Below the pieces are notes generated by a model, which made no database searches, had not been told where the DNA came from, and saw nothing but the letters and a program-made list of their open reading frames with translations. A program made the position numbers and the translations under genes. From the NCBI RefSeq assembly GCF_014639275.1, contig NZ_BMFW01000001.1, forward strand, positions 14,468 to 78,467: 64,000 nucleotides of DNA, in the 5' to 3' direction. The DNA is from Arthrobacter liuii (lineage in GTDB: Bacteria; Actinomycetota; Actinomycetes; Actinomycetales; Micrococcaceae). Shown here one piece after another: positions 35,633-44,593 of this stretch (positions are counted from its first letter, which is position 1; every line of letters starts with the position of its first letter).

Positions 35633-35654
35633 TATTCGAACATATATTCGAATA
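35633..35654 (-). promoter_or_regulatory. LexA box overlapping start of unknown gene
   Basis: The core 35636-35651 reads TCGAAC-ATAT-ATTCGA on the plus strand, one mismatch from the consensus, in a palindrome with 8-bp arms (TATTCGAA / TTCGAATA). It is the most symmetric LexA box in the window. It lies between the unknown gene and the divergent acyltransferase-like gene at 35725. Confidence 0.8.
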
Positions 35655-35724
35655 CAAGGGTTGGCCGGCGGAGGTGCCTCGCCTTGACAAGCCAGCCCGC
35701 GAGGCCATGTGAGACGATCTGGTC

Positions 35725-36960
35725 GTGACGTCCCGAACCCCGGCCACCCGGTCCCGGAAGACCCCAAACCGGCAGGAACCGGGGCGCCTTCGGGGCATCG
35801 ATGCCGCCCGGGGCCTGGCATTACTCGGGATGATGGCAACCCACCTGCTGCCGACGTTCGAATCAAATGCCGATCTCACGCCAACCTGGATAGGCCTCAC
35901 GTTCTCCGGGCGGGCGGCCGCCCTCTTCGCCGTCCTTGCCGGTGTGGGACTTGCCCTGTCCACTGGAAAGGACAAGCCGCTGGAAGGCGCCGAACTCTCC
36001 GCGGCACGGCGCGGCGTGGCGCTGCGCGCCCTGGTGATTGCCGCCGTCGGGTTTACCCTGGGCGGCCTGGAAGTGAACGTGGCCATTATCCTGGTCCACT
36101 ACGCGGTGCTGTTCCTTTGCATCCTCCCCTTCCTGGGATTGGGAGCGAAGCGGCTGTGGGCGTGGGCGGCCGGGTGGATTTTAGCGTCTCCCCTCCTGGC
36201 GTACCTGCTGCGGCCTTGGCTCCTTGCCCCGGAACCGCCGCTCAAGCTGGGCCACAATCCGGGCTGGGAGGACCTCGGAACGCCTGCCCGGTTGCTCGCC
36301 GATGTGTTCCTCACGGGCTACTACCCCGTCCTGCAGTGGCTTTCGTATTTGCTGGTGGGGCTGGCAATCGGCCGCCTGGTCCTCGCCAAAGCCCTGGTTC
36401 CCGTGCTGCTGGTGGCGGGCGGAACCGTGGTGGCCGTTGCGGCGAAGACCTTGGGTGTGGCGGCCATGGAGGATTGGGGCGGCCGGGCGGCGCTGGAGAA
36501 GGTGCTCAATTCGCCGGGTTACCCGCTGGGCAGTGTGCTGCAGGTGAACCTCACAGGGATCCCGCAGGAAGGCTCGTGGTGGTGGCTGGCGTCGGCCGCA
36601 CCGCACTCGGGCACCCCGCTTGACCTGCTGCACACGTCGGGAGTGGCGGCGGCTGTCATTGGTGCCTGCCTGCTCCTGGGGCGCCTCGCCGAATGGGTGG
36701 ACCTGGACCTGCTGCTGCCGCTGCGGGGGGCCGGTGCCATGACGCTGACCCTGTACACCGTCCACGTCTGGGTGGTCTCCGGCTTCTACCTGAAACCCCT
36801 GCCGGGAGGCTGGACCGAGGACGGGATGTACTTTGTCCAGGCGGCCACTGCCATCACTGTCGGCATTGTGTTCGCACGGCTGCAGTGGCGCGGCCCGCTG
36901 GAATGGGCAGCCCATGCGGCGAGCCTGGTGGGGCGCGGGGGCTTCAAAGCCGTGCCCTGA
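35725..36960 (+). CDS. Polytopic membrane protein, DUF1624/DUF418 acyltransferase-like
   Basis: The 411-residue protein has about ten membrane helices and begins, after a basic tail, with RLRGIDAARGLALLGMMATHLLP, the motif of heparan-alpha-glucosaminide N-acetyltransferase-like (DUF1624) and YeiB-like (DUF418) proteins. These are thought to transfer acyl groups across the membrane; the His in MATHLLP is the likely catalytic residue. The second half contains GAGAMTLTLYTVHVW, typical of DUF418. Substrate unknown. The GTG start is the best available, without a clear ribosome site. It is divergent from the SOS-box gene, whose LexA box is 71 bases away. Confidence 0.8.
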   Translation: MTSRTPATRSRKTPNRQEPGRLRGIDAARGLALLGMMATHLLPTFESNADLTPTWIGLTFSGRAAALFAVLAGVGLALSTGKDKPLEGAELSAARRGVALRALVIAAVGFTLGGLEVNVAIILVHYAVLFLCILPFLGLGAKRLWAWAAGWILASPLLAYLLRPWLLAPEPPLKLGHNPGWEDLGTPARLLADVFLTGYYPVLQWLSYLLVGLAIGRLVLAKALVPVLLVAGGTVVAVAAKTLGVAAMEDWGGRAALEKVLNSPGYPLGSVLQVNLTGIPQEGSWWWLASAAPHSGTPLDLLHTSGVAAAVIGACLLLGRLAEWVDLDLLLPLRGAGAMTLTLYTVHVWVVSGFYLKPLPGGWTEDGMYFVQAATAITVGIVFARLQWRGPLEWAAHAASLVGRGGFKAVP

Positions 36961-37239
36961 CCTGCCGGTTTCACAGCAAATCAAACAGGAATCCGCCGCG
37001 TTGCCACAGGACGGCGCCACGGGTTCCGTTCTGACCGGCTATTGCGGGGTCAGGGTGAATGTGGCGGCTTTGTCGCCGTAGTCATCGTTCACAACCACCT
37101 GCACCGGGCCCTTCTTGCCTATGGCGCGCAGGAATCGGCAGCCTCATGCTTTTCCCCAAAGCTAAAGAGTGTTTACTAAGCCAACCTACCGAGGGCAGCA
37201 GTTCATCAGCGGGTCCGTAATGGGACGCGGCAGCGGGCG
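36961..37239. other. 279-base gap with a short C-terminal gene relic
   Basis: Between two convergent genes. On the minus strand 37039-37143 is an open stretch of 34 codons that ends in a stop and reads like a beta-rich protein C-terminus, but has no start and is preceded by an in-frame stop at 37144-37146. No clear terminator hairpin is visible. Confidence 0.5.
37039..37143 (-). pseudogene. C-terminal gene remnant
   Basis: The frame encodes KKGPVQVVVNDDYGDK and AATFTLTPQ followed by TAG. The alternating hydrophobic pattern and normal GC third-position bias look like real coding sequence. No start codon precedes the conserved-looking part and the frame is closed upstream. I do not recognise the parent family. 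Chance open frame is the alternative. Confidence 0.35.
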
Positions 37240-37713
37240 CTAGGACGCCGTGGTGAAGAGCCTGACGGCGTCGCGCATGGATGCGCGCGCACGTTTGCGG
37301 TCGCCGGCGGCGTCGTAGGCGCAGCTCAGCCGGAACCAGGAACGCCAGTCGCCGGGAGCGGCCTCGGCTTCGGCACGGTACTTTTCGAACTCCGCGTCCG
37401 CCGCGGCCCGGACAATCCGGCCGCCGGGCGTGCGTGGCAGCTCATCCACCGGTAGCCCCCCTTCGGCCTCCAGGAGCTTGGCCATCTGTTCGGTGCGGGC
37501 ACCGAACATCAGTTCGCGGATGAGGGCCCATGCCCCGACGATGGGCAGCACCAGGTAGGCGGCGCCAATGGCCTTGGCTGTCAGGTTGCTGTCCGCCAGG
37601 AGCAGGAGGGAACGCTGGAAGGACACCACCAGGTAGAAGACCAGCAGGAGCGTAACCGCCCCCACCCAGATCTTGGTGCGGTTCTTCCGGAAGCCGGCGG
37701 CCAATCCGTTCAT
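37240..37713 (-). CDS. Membrane protein with TPR-like C-terminus
   Basis: The 157-residue protein has two membrane helices (about 14-32, IWVGAVTLLLVFYLVV, and 44-66, AIGAAYLVLPIVGAWALI) and a C-terminal helical pair, EFEKYRAEAEAAPGDWRSW followed by FRLSCAYDAAGDRKRARASM, that resembles a tetratricopeptide repeat. No enzymatic motif is seen. The ATG lies 3 bases after the dapB stop, so it is probably co-transcribed with dapB; a link to lysine synthesis is not implied. Confidence 0.8.
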   Translation of the reverse strand: MNGLAAGFRKNRTKIWVGAVTLLLVFYLVVSFQRSLLLLADSNLTAKAIGAAYLVLPIVGAWALIRELMFGARTEQMAKLLEAEGGLPVDELPRTPGGRIVRAAADAEFEKYRAEAEAAPGDWRSWFRLSCAYDAAGDRKRARASMRDAVRLFTTAS

Positions 37714-37716
37714 CGC

Positions 37717-38487
37717 CTAGAGCCCCATGTCCAGGTAACCGTCCAGGCCGACGGTCAGGCCCGGGTGCGCCGCGACATTGCGCACGCCCAGGAGTACGCC
37801 GGGCATGAACGACGCGCGGTCGAAGGAGTCATGGCGGAGGGTCAGCTGCTCACCGGGACCGCCAAGGAGCACTTCTTGGTGTGCCACGAGGCCGCGGAGC
37901 CGGACGCTGTGCACCCGGATGCCGTCCACCTCGCAGCCGCGTGCGCCCGCGAGTTCGCTGGTGGTGGCATCCGGGCTGGGCGGAACCTGCGCGGCGTTTC
38001 GTTCCCCGGCTATGAGCTGTGCGGTGCGGACCGCGGTGCCGGACGGAGCATCCACCTTGTCCGGGTGGTGCAGCTCGATGATCTCCACCGATTCGAAGTA
38101 CTTGGACGCTTTCGCGGCGAAGGCAGACGCGAGCACCGAACCCAGCGCGAAGTTCGGTGCGATGAGGACGCCCGTGTCCGGGTGCCCTGCCAGCAGGGAC
38201 TCCAGCGCGGACAGGCGCCCCGCGTCCCAGCCCGTGGTGCCAACTACCGCATGGATCCCATGCTCGACGGCGAAGCGGACGTTCGCTTCGGTGCTTTCAG
38301 GAACCGTCAGGTCCACCAGGCACTGGGCACCTGAGGATGCCAGCTGCTCCAGCGAGTCACCCCGTCCCAGGGCTGCAACGAGCTTCATGTCGGGTGCTGC
38401 CTCAATGGCCTTTGCGGCCTCGGCACCCATGCGGCCATTGGCACCAAGGACGGCCACCAGCTTGGGAACGGAGTGTTGTTCGGTCAT
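37717..38487 (-). CDS. dapB: 4-hydroxy-tetrahydrodipicolinate reductase
   Basis: The 256-residue protein has the N-terminal NAD(P)-binding GANGRMG motif, TVPESTEANVRFAVEHGIHAVVGTTGW, and the catalytic IELHHPDKVDAPSGTA region (His-His and Lys). It reduces the DapA product on the way to DAP and lysine. ATG at 38487 follows a TAGGGT hexamer at seven bases. In related genomes dapB normally lies close to pnp and the M16 peptidase gene; here the molybdenum block separates them. Confidence 0.96.
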   Translation of the reverse strand: MTEQHSVPKLVAVLGANGRMGAEAAKAIEAAPDMKLVAALGRGDSLEQLASSGAQCLVDLTVPESTEANVRFAVEHGIHAVVGTTGWDAGRLSALESLLAGHPDTGVLIAPNFALGSVLASAFAAKASKYFESVEIIELHHPDKVDAPSGTAVRTAQLIAGERNAAQVPPSPDATTSELAGARGCEVDGIRVHSVRLRGLVAHQEVLLGGPGEQLTLRHDSFDRASFMPGVLLGVRNVAAHPGLTVGLDGYLDMGL

Positions 38488-38494
38488 GGCGTTA

Positions 38495-38500
38495 ACCCTA
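38495..38500 (-). promoter_or_regulatory. -10 element for leaderless dapB mRNA
   Basis: TAGGGT (minus strand), then TAACGCC, then ATG at 38487. Confidence 0.6.
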
Positions 38501-38610
38501 CCGGCGGGACGGTTGGCGCTGGAACCGGGCTGCGTGCGTTACCTCGCAGCTTGGGGCCAGTCGGAGCAATGTTGGGTGCCGGACGGGCAGCCGCCCGGGC
38601 CGCTGCAGCA

Positions 38611-39099
38611 TCAGCTGCCGGCGCCGACCCATTCCACGGTGCCGTCGGAGAAGAACTGTTCCTTCCAGATGGGCACCTGTTCCTTGATCCGGTCCACCAG
38701 TTCCGAGCAGACGGCGAATGCCTGGCCGCGGTGCGCCGCGGAGACCGCGCACACCAGCGCCGGATCCCCGATCTCCAGCATCCCGATCCGGTGCGCAGCC
38801 CAGATGCGGACCGGCTGCCTCTGCGCACCACCGGAGGTGCCCCCGGCGGCGTCATCCCCCGCAGCGTCTTGCTCGGCAACCAACTGCGCCACGACGTCGG
38901 CCATCACCTGGTGTGCTGTGGGGTGCGCGCTGTAGCTGAGGCGCTCGACGGCCTTGCCGCCGTCGTGGTTGCGCACCACCCCGCTGAAGCTGACCACGGC
39001 GCCGGCGGTGTCGCTTTCCACCGCCGCGATGGCCTGGTCCACGGAAATGGGGTCCGCGCTGAGGACCGCCCGCACTACCTCGAATGCTTCAGTGCCCAT
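38611..39099 (-). CDS. moaE: Molybdopterin synthase catalytic subunit
   Basis: The 162-residue protein matches MoaE: GAVVSFSGVVRNHDGGKAVERLSYSAHPTA near the N-terminus and AAHRIGMLEIGDPALVCAVSAAHRGQAF with VPIWKEQFFSDGTVEWVG at the C-terminus (catalytic Lys in IWKKE-type motif). It uses MoaD thiocarboxylate to convert cPMP into molybdopterin. An Ala/Gly-rich insert at about 78-95 is not conserved. The start overlaps the mogA stop by 11 bases. Confidence 0.95.
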   Translation of the reverse strand: MGTEAFEVVRAVLSADPISVDQAIAAVESDTAGAVVSFSGVVRNHDGGKAVERLSYSAHPTAHQVMADVVAQLVAEQDAAGDDAAGGTSGGAQRQPVRIWAAHRIGMLEIGDPALVCAVSAAHRGQAFAVCSELVDRIKEQVPIWKEQFFSDGTVEWVGAGS

Positions 39100-39619
39100 G
39101 TCCGCCTTCCAGTTGGTCGCAGAGGTGCCCGATCACGGGGTCCAGGACGCTCAGCCCATCCATGACCCCCTTGGGTGACCCGGGCAGGTTCACGATAAAG
39201 GTCTGCCCCGCGGCTCCGGCGTAGCCCCGGCTCAGGGCGGCGAGCGGAGTTTTGGCAGCGCCGGCCCGCCTGATGGCCTCCATGATCCCCGGGATCTCCC
39301 TGTCCAGCAGCGGCAGGGTGACGTCCGGCGTCTGGTCGTCCGGGCTCAGGCCCGTACCGCCGCTGGTAATCACGACGGCGGGGCGCTGGGTGAGGAGCGC
39401 CCGGATGGCAGCCCCCACGGGCCCGCCGTCAGGGACCACCATGGGCGGGAACACGTCGAAGCCGTGCTCGGTAAGCCAATCGGTGATCACGGGACCGGTT
39501 TCGTCGTCGTAGATGCCGGCGGCGGCGCGGGTGGAGGCGATCACGACGCCGGCCTTCCGCCCCTGCACGTCGCCGTGCCGGTGGGGTTCGGGGACGTTGA
39601 GGATGCTTGGGGTGGTCAC
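39089..39619 (-). CDS. mogA: MogA/MoaB family molybdopterin adenylyltransferase
   Basis: The 176-residue protein has the substrate motif [30 protein letters not shown] and the [12 protein letters not shown] motif of the MogA/MoaB fold. It adenylylates molybdopterin before metal insertion by MoeA. The symbol mogA is by function; moaB is the alternative. It overlaps moaC by 4 bases at its start and moaE by 11 at its end. Confidence 0.93.
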   Translation of the reverse strand: MTTPSILNVPEPHRHGDVQGRKAGVVIASTRAAAGIYDDETGPVITDWLTEHGFDVFPPMVVPDGGPVGAAIRALLTQRPAVVITSGGTGLSPDDQTPDVTLPLLDREIPGIMEAIRRAGAAKTPLAALSRGYAGAAGQTFIVNLPGSPKGVMDGLSVLDPVIGHLCDQLEGGHGH

Positions 39620-40107
39620 AGTGCCCAGTCTCCGCTCTTGCCGCCGCTCTTGGCCAGCACTTTGATGTCCGTCAGGACTGCGTGCTTGTCCACCGCCTTG
39701 ATCATGTCGTAGACGCTGAGGGCTGCCACGGAGGCGGCCGTCAGGGCCTCCATTTCCACTCCGGTGACGCCCCGGGTCTTGACGGTGGAGCTGATGGTCA
39801 CGGCGGCCGCGCCCAGTTCGAAATCGACGGTGACCTTTGACAGCGGCAACGGATGGCAGAGCGGAATCAGGTCCGGCGTCCTCTTGGCGGCCATGATGCC
39901 CGCCACACGGGCGACGGCGAGCGCGTCCCCCTTGGGCAGTCCGCCGGTACCCAGGAGCTGCATGACTTCGGTGGTGGTCCGGACTGTGGCCGTTGCCGTG
40001 GCCTCACGGGTGGTCTCGGCCTTGCCGGAGACATCCACCATCTGGGCGCTGCCGTCCTGGCGCAGGTGCGTCAGTGCGGGGGTCTGTTCTGCGTTCACAG
40101 CATCCAT
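39616..40107 (-). CDS. moaC: Cyclic pyranopterin monophosphate synthase
   Basis: The 163-residue protein shows [40 protein letters not shown] and [30 protein letters not shown], the hallmark blocks of MoaC, with the catalytic Asp/Lys in the last. It forms cPMP from the MoaA product. It overlaps moeA at its start (13 bases) and mogA at its end. Confidence 0.97.
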   Translation of the reverse strand: MDAVNAEQTPALTHLRQDGSAQMVDVSGKAETTREATATATVRTTTEVMQLLGTGGLPKGDALAVARVAGIMAAKRTPDLIPLCHPLPLSKVTVDFELGAAAVTISSTVKTRGVTGVEMEALTAASVAALSVYDMIKAVDKHAVLTDIKVLAKSGGKSGDWAL

Positions 40108-41345
40108 ACTTCCACCTCGTGGCCGGCGGCGAGTTCCGTTACGCCGGCAGGGACGTGGACCAGGACGTTCGAGCCCGCCAGGGCGTGCATCAAATGCGAG
40201 CTCTCGCCACCCTCCAGCCGCACCGTCCCGTCCGGCTGCAGGCTTCCGCGCCGGACCTGATGCTTGCGCCCGGGGGACGTCAGCGGCTGGCCCAGGCGGG
40301 CACGCAGCGGCAGCCGGGGCGCCGGCGCCCCCAGCAATGCTGACAGGGCGGGGCGGAGGAACATCTCGAAGGACACCAGGCAGCTGACCGGATTGCCGGG
40401 AAACCCAAGGAAGGGGACGCCGTCGAACGTCCCTATTCCCTGCGGGCCACCCGGCTGCATGGCCACGTGCAGGAATTCGACGGGCTGGTCCGCCATGGCC
40501 TGCCGCACCACCTCGTAGGCCCCCTTGCTGACCCCGCCGGTGGTGACGATCAAGTCGGCGCCCTGGCTTTGGGCGCGCAGCAGGTCCTGGAGTTCCGCCG
40601 GGTTGTCATTGGCGATTCCGGCGCGGCGGACGCTGAGGCCTGCCTGCTTCATGGCGGTTTCCAGGAGCGTGCCATTGGAGTCGTAGATCCTGCCCGGAGT
40701 CAGTGTCCCCCCGGGTTCAACCACCTCGTCCCCCGTGGTGACGAGCAGGACGGTCACGGCCTTGTGCACCGCCACCTCCGGAATACCCAGGGCGGCAAGC
40801 AGCCCCAACTGGGCCGGGCCCAGGCAGGTTCCGGCGGCAAGGGCCCGCTCCCCCGCCGCGATGTCGCTGCCGGCAATGCGCACGTACGTTCCGGGCGCGG
40901 TGGCAGGCAGCCGCACTGTGCCTCCGTGACCAGGCGCCAGGAAGTGGTCAGGCACCGCCTTTTCAATGGGGACGACGGCGTCAGCCCCCGCCGGCACCAT
41001 GGCACCGGTCATGATGGGCGCCGCGGTCCCCGGCTCGAGTGCCTGCGGGCTTGACCCGGCGGGAACCGGCGGCATGATGCGCAGGTCCGTGCCGCCGTCG
41101 TCAATGTCAGCGGAACGGACCGCATAGCCGTCCATCTGGGAATTGGCGAAAGGGGGAAGGCTGAGCGGCGCGGCGACATCGTGCACCAGGCCTCGGCCCA
41201 GCGCCCGGCTGAGCGGCAGGGTCTCTTCGCGGTCCGCGGAACGGAGCGGCCGGAGGAGTTCCGCGACGGCGGCGGCATGGCCGGCGACGGACCGCGCGTT
41301 CTCCGCTCCGTGCTGGGCATGGCCGTGCGGGGGGTGGCTGGTCAT
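40095..41345 (-). CDS. moeA: Molybdopterin molybdotransferase
   Basis: The 416-residue protein has the MoeA layout: N-terminal domain with [19 protein letters not shown], the MPT-binding domain with [34 protein letters not shown] and [17 protein letters not shown], and a C-terminal beta domain. It inserts molybdate into adenylylated MPT. It is the first gene of a moeA-moaC-mogA-moaE overlapping run, following the oxidoreductase gene by 23 bases. Confidence 0.96.
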   Translation of the reverse strand: MTSHPPHGHAQHGAENARSVAGHAAAVAELLRPLRSADREETLPLSRALGRGLVHDVAAPLSLPPFANSQMDGYAVRSADIDDGGTDLRIMPPVPAGSSPQALEPGTAAPIMTGAMVPAGADAVVPIEKAVPDHFLAPGHGGTVRLPATAPGTYVRIAGSDIAAGERALAAGTCLGPAQLGLLAALGIPEVAVHKAVTVLLVTTGDEVVEPGGTLTPGRIYDSNGTLLETAMKQAGLSVRRAGIANDNPAELQDLLRAQSQGADLIVTTGGVSKGAYEVVRQAMADQPVEFLHVAMQPGGPQGIGTFDGVPFLGFPGNPVSCLVSFEMFLRPALSALLGAPAPRLPLRARLGQPLTSPGRKHQVRRGSLQPDGTVRLEGGESSHLMHALAGSNVLVHVPAGVTELAAGHEVEVWML

Positions 41346-41368
41346 GGGTACGCCTTTGGTCGAGGCCG

Positions 41369-43048
41369 TCAGGATTTCACGTCCACTCTAACGGTGTGGA
41401 ATCCCGTGGCTCCGTCCGGTGCCGGCGGCCGCGCGGTTTCGTCCTGCGGCTGGCCCTTGAGGTCGGTGGCGCGGACCTGGACTTCGTACTGCCCGGGGGT
41501 GAGGTCAACGGCCAGCTTCCACTGGTACCAGGTGTCAAGCGAGATGCCCTCCGCCAGTTCCGCCTCCCGCCACGGTCCCCGGTTGATCCGCAGCTCCACC
41601 TTCTGGATGCCCGTGTGCTGGGCCCAGGCAACGCCTGCGAAAACCACCGTCCCTGCACTGACCGGGCGGCCGCTGCGGGGCACGTCGATGCGGGACGACG
41701 CCTTGATGGGGCCGCGTTCGGACCAGCCCCGCGGGGTCCAGTATCCGGCGTCGTCGGCAAACCTGGTGACCTTGAGTTCGGTGACCCACTTGGTGGCCGA
41801 CACATAGCCGTAAAGGCCCGGGACCACCAGGCGCACCGGAAAGCCGTGCTCAATCGGCAGTGGTTCGCCGTTCATGCCTACGGCAAGCAGGGCGTCCCTG
41901 TTATCGGTGAGGACATCCAACGGCGTCCCTGCGGTCCAGCCGTCGGCGCTGCGGGAGAGGACCATGTCCGCACCTGGCGCGGGACCGGCCTGGGCCAGCA
42001 GTTCGCGGACCGGCCAACCCAGCCAGCGGGCGTTGCCGATCAGGTCCCCGCCCACATCGTTGGAGACGCAGGCAATGGTGATGTGCCGTTCGGTTAAGGG
42101 CTTTGCCAGGAGGTCGGCGAAGGAAAGCTGAACTTCGCGGGCCACCATTCCCGTGACTTTCAGGACCCAGGTGTCCGGGTTGACCGCGGGGACTGACAGG
42201 GCTGTGTCGATGCGGTAGAAGTCCCGGTTGGGGGTGACCAACGGCGGCGTTCCGGCCGCGCCGGCTTCCGCGGCAGCCGGGACGGGCGGCGCCGGTGACG
42301 CCGGCGTTGGCAGGGTGGTCCTGGCCCTGGCTTCGCTGACTGCGCTGGTGGCACCGCGCCAGATCCCGGCCAGCACTCCTCCTACGCCTGACAGTATCCC
42401 CGTGACCGCGAGGGACTGGAGGAAGCTGCGGCGTGAGCGGGCGGATGCGGGGTCATGGGTGGTTTCGCCAGCGGCTGGAGGGCCGGCGGCTGCGTGGCTG
42501 GCAGCAGCCTCATCCCATGCCTGGAGCATGCCAACCAGGAACCGCAACAGCACGACGGCGACCACCGCGGCCAGGAGCGGGAGTGCCAGCGCCGTCGGTG
42601 TCATCTGGGAGCGCGTCAGGACGGCGGCCGTTCCGGCAAGCCCGAAGATGACCATCACCGCAACACCGCTGAAGCGGCGGCGGTACTCAAGGACTCCGGC
42701 AAGGGCGGCCAGCGCTGCGATGACCAGTGCCATGCCCGCCAGCAGTGCGGCTTTGTCGGCCGTGCCGAAGATGGAAATGGCCCAGTCCTTGACGCCGGGA
42801 GGGACGGCGTCGATGACGGCACCGCCCACGGCGGTCAGCGGAGACAGGGAGGGGCTGGCAAAACCGGCCAGCAGCTCCCCCGCTGCCACACCGCCGACCG
42901 CGGAAACCACGCCAGACACGGCAGCCCAACCGCCCTCGGCGCGTTGGACTGCCTGTTGCCAGACAGAACTGACCGCACGCGGATCCAGGCCGGCACCGTC
43001 GTCGTCCGCCCCGTCCTTATGCCGGGAACTCTTCACAACTTCAAGCAT
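41369..43048 (-). CDS. Membrane molybdopterin-dependent oxidoreductase, sulfite oxidase family
   Basis: The 559-residue protein has about four to five N-terminal membrane helices (to about 190), a twin-arginine-like ARSRRSFLQSLAVTG near 215, then the sulfite oxidase Mo-domain: YRIDTALSVPAVNPDTW, the cysteine ligand in TIACVSNDVGGDLIG, and RLVVPGLYGYVSATKWV, followed by a dimerisation Ig-like domain (AWAQHTGIQKVELRINRGPW). It is the likely client of the cofactor genes around it. The electron partner and substrate are unknown. The ATG at 43048 is chosen for family fit; an in-frame GTG at 43084 is possible. Confidence 0.88.
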   Translation of the reverse strand: MLEVVKSSRHKDGADDDGAGLDPRAVSSVWQQAVQRAEGGWAAVSGVVSAVGGVAAGELLAGFASPSLSPLTAVGGAVIDAVPPGVKDWAISIFGTADKAALLAGMALVIAALAALAGVLEYRRRFSGVAVMVIFGLAGTAAVLTRSQMTPTALALPLLAAVVAVVLLRFLVGMLQAWDEAAASHAAAGPPAAGETTHDPASARSRRSFLQSLAVTGILSGVGGVLAGIWRGATSAVSEARARTTLPTPASPAPPVPAAAEAGAAGTPPLVTPNRDFYRIDTALSVPAVNPDTWVLKVTGMVAREVQLSFADLLAKPLTERHITIACVSNDVGGDLIGNARWLGWPVRELLAQAGPAPGADMVLSRSADGWTAGTPLDVLTDNRDALLAVGMNGEPLPIEHGFPVRLVVPGLYGYVSATKWVTELKVTRFADDAGYWTPRGWSERGPIKASSRIDVPRSGRPVSAGTVVFAGVAWAQHTGIQKVELRINRGPWREAELAEGISLDTWYQWKLAVDLTPGQYEVQVRATDLKGQPQDETARPPAPDGATGFHTVRVDVKS

Positions 43049-43110
43049 AGGTTCGCGGCACCCGGATGGTTCTGCGCCGGTCACGGTGTGATGCGCGGCC
43101 CGAGGTGGCG

Positions 43111-43116
43111 TAGCCT
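43111..43116 (+). promoter_or_regulatory. -10 element for leaderless moaA mRNA
   Basis: TAGCCT, then GATTTC, then ATG at 43123. It lies in the 74-base divergent region between the oxidoreductase and moaA. Confidence 0.6.
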
Positions 43117-43122
43117 GATTTC

Positions 43123-44250
43123 ATGAGTGTCCAGCTAGGCATGCCCCAGCCGCGGGAGGAAGCAGCATCGGCGCTGCCGGCCGTGCCCGGGCGACGGCCC
43201 GCGGATGCCCCGGCCGGGCTGACGGACCGGTACGGCCGCCGCGCCACGGACATGAGGCTGTCCCTGACGGACAAGTGCAATCTCCGCTGTACCTATTGCA
43301 TGCCGGCAGAAGGCCTGGAATGGCTCGCAAAGCAGGCGGTGATGTCCGCCGATGAAATCGTGCGGATTGTCCGGGTGGGCGTGGAGCAGCTGGGGGTCCG
43401 GGAACTGCGGCTGACGGGTGGTGAGCCGCTGGTCCGGCACGATCTCGTGGAGATCATCGCGGCCCTGCGGGCAAACCATCCGGACCTGCCGATTTCGATG
43501 ACTACCAACGGCGTTGGCCTGGCGAAGAAGGCGGCGGCGCTCAAGGCCGCCGGGCTGACGCGCATCAATGTGTCGCTTGATTCGCTGCACGAGGAAACAT
43601 TCACCAAGCTGACCCGCCGGCCGTTCCTGGACCAGGTCCTGGCCGGGGTGGACGCTGCCTGGGCTGCCGGCCTGGGCCCGGTCAAGCTGAACGCGGTCCT
43701 GATGCGGGGCATCAACGACGCCGAGTCCCCGCAACTGCTGTCCTGGGCGCTGGAGCGCGGGTATGAACTGCGGTTCATTGAGCAGATGCCGCTCGACGCC
43801 GACCACGGCTGGACGCGCCGCAACATGATCACGGCCGCGGAGATCCGCGGGCTGCTGTCCCGGGACTTTTTCCTCAGCCCCGATCCCCGGGCCCGTGACG
43901 GCGCGCCGGCGGAGCGCTTTGAAGTTCGACGGCGCGCGGCTGGTTCTCCGGATCCGGAGAGTCCGATGCTGGGAACCGTGGGGATCATCGCCTCCGTCAC
44001 CGAGCCGTTCTGCTCTGACTGCCGGCGCACCAGGATCACTGCGGAGGGCAAGATCATGAGCTGCTTGTTCTCACGAGAGGAGTTTGATCTGCTCGGTCTG
44101 CTCCGCGCTGGTGCCAGTGACGATGAGCTGGCAGAGCGGTGGCAGGACGCCATGTGGATCAAGCCAAAGGCCCACGGCATGGACCACGTGGGACTGGACG
44201 CTCCTGACTTCGTCCAGCCGGACCGCAGCATGAGCGCTATCGGGGGCTGA
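43123..44250 (+). CDS. moaA: GTP 3',8-cyclase
   Basis: The 375-residue radical SAM enzyme has the N-terminal cluster Cys52-Cys56-Cys59 (KCNLRCTYCM) and a C-terminal cluster starting EPFCSDCRRTRIT. It makes the first intermediate of molybdenum cofactor from GTP. The usual C-terminal GG pair is present (SAIGG). moaD follows after five bases. It is divergent from the oxidoreductase. Confidence 0.97.
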   Translation: MSVQLGMPQPREEAASALPAVPGRRPADAPAGLTDRYGRRATDMRLSLTDKCNLRCTYCMPAEGLEWLAKQAVMSADEIVRIVRVGVEQLGVRELRLTGGEPLVRHDLVEIIAALRANHPDLPISMTTNGVGLAKKAAALKAAGLTRINVSLDSLHEETFTKLTRRPFLDQVLAGVDAAWAAGLGPVKLNAVLMRGINDAESPQLLSWALERGYELRFIEQMPLDADHGWTRRNMITAAEIRGLLSRDFFLSPDPRARDGAPAERFEVRRRAAGSPDPESPMLGTVGIIASVTEPFCSDCRRTRITAEGKIMSCLFSREEFDLLGLLRAGASDDELAERWQDAMWIKPKAHGMDHVGLDAPDFVQPDRSMSAIGG

Positions 44251-44255
44251 CAGGA

Positions 44256-44522
44256 ATGCTTGTACGTTACTTTGCCGCCGCCCGCGCTGCCGCAGGTTTT
44301 GACGAAGAGAAGTTCGACCTGCCTCACGGCGCCACCGTTGCTGACCTGCTGGCAGCCGTTGTCGCCGTGGAGCGTGCTGATTCGCCCGCGGGGACCCCGC
44401 CGCTTCACCGAATCCTCTCGCGGAGCAGCTTCCTGCTCAATGAGGTTGCCGTGCGGGACCAGTCAACGGTTCTGGGCCCCGACGACGTCGTGGACGTGCT
44501 GCCCCCGTTCGCCGGCGGGTAG
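44256..44522 (+). CDS. moaD: Molybdopterin synthase sulfur carrier subunit
   Basis: The 88-residue ubiquitin-like protein begins MLVRYFAAARAAAGFDEEKF and ends VVDVLPPFAGG; the terminal Gly-Gly is thiocarboxylated and gives sulfur to MoaE. It lies five bases after moaA with AGGA ahead of the ATG. The adenylating enzyme (MoeB) is not in the window. Confidence 0.95.
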   Translation: MLVRYFAAARAAAGFDEEKFDLPHGATVADLLAAVVAVERADSPAGTPPLHRILSRSSFLLNEVAVRDQSTVLGPDDVVDVLPPFAGG

Positions 44523-44593
44523 GCGTTCGGGCGGCGCAGCATGTGGAGCTGCCTTGGGGTTTGAATGTCAGTGCCCCGTTGGATGATGTCCTT

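Noticed and set aside
36181-37020. 279-codon frame antisense to the acyltransferase-like gene
   Set aside because: Gln/Arg/His-rich shadow without domains; the plus strand encodes a clear membrane protein.
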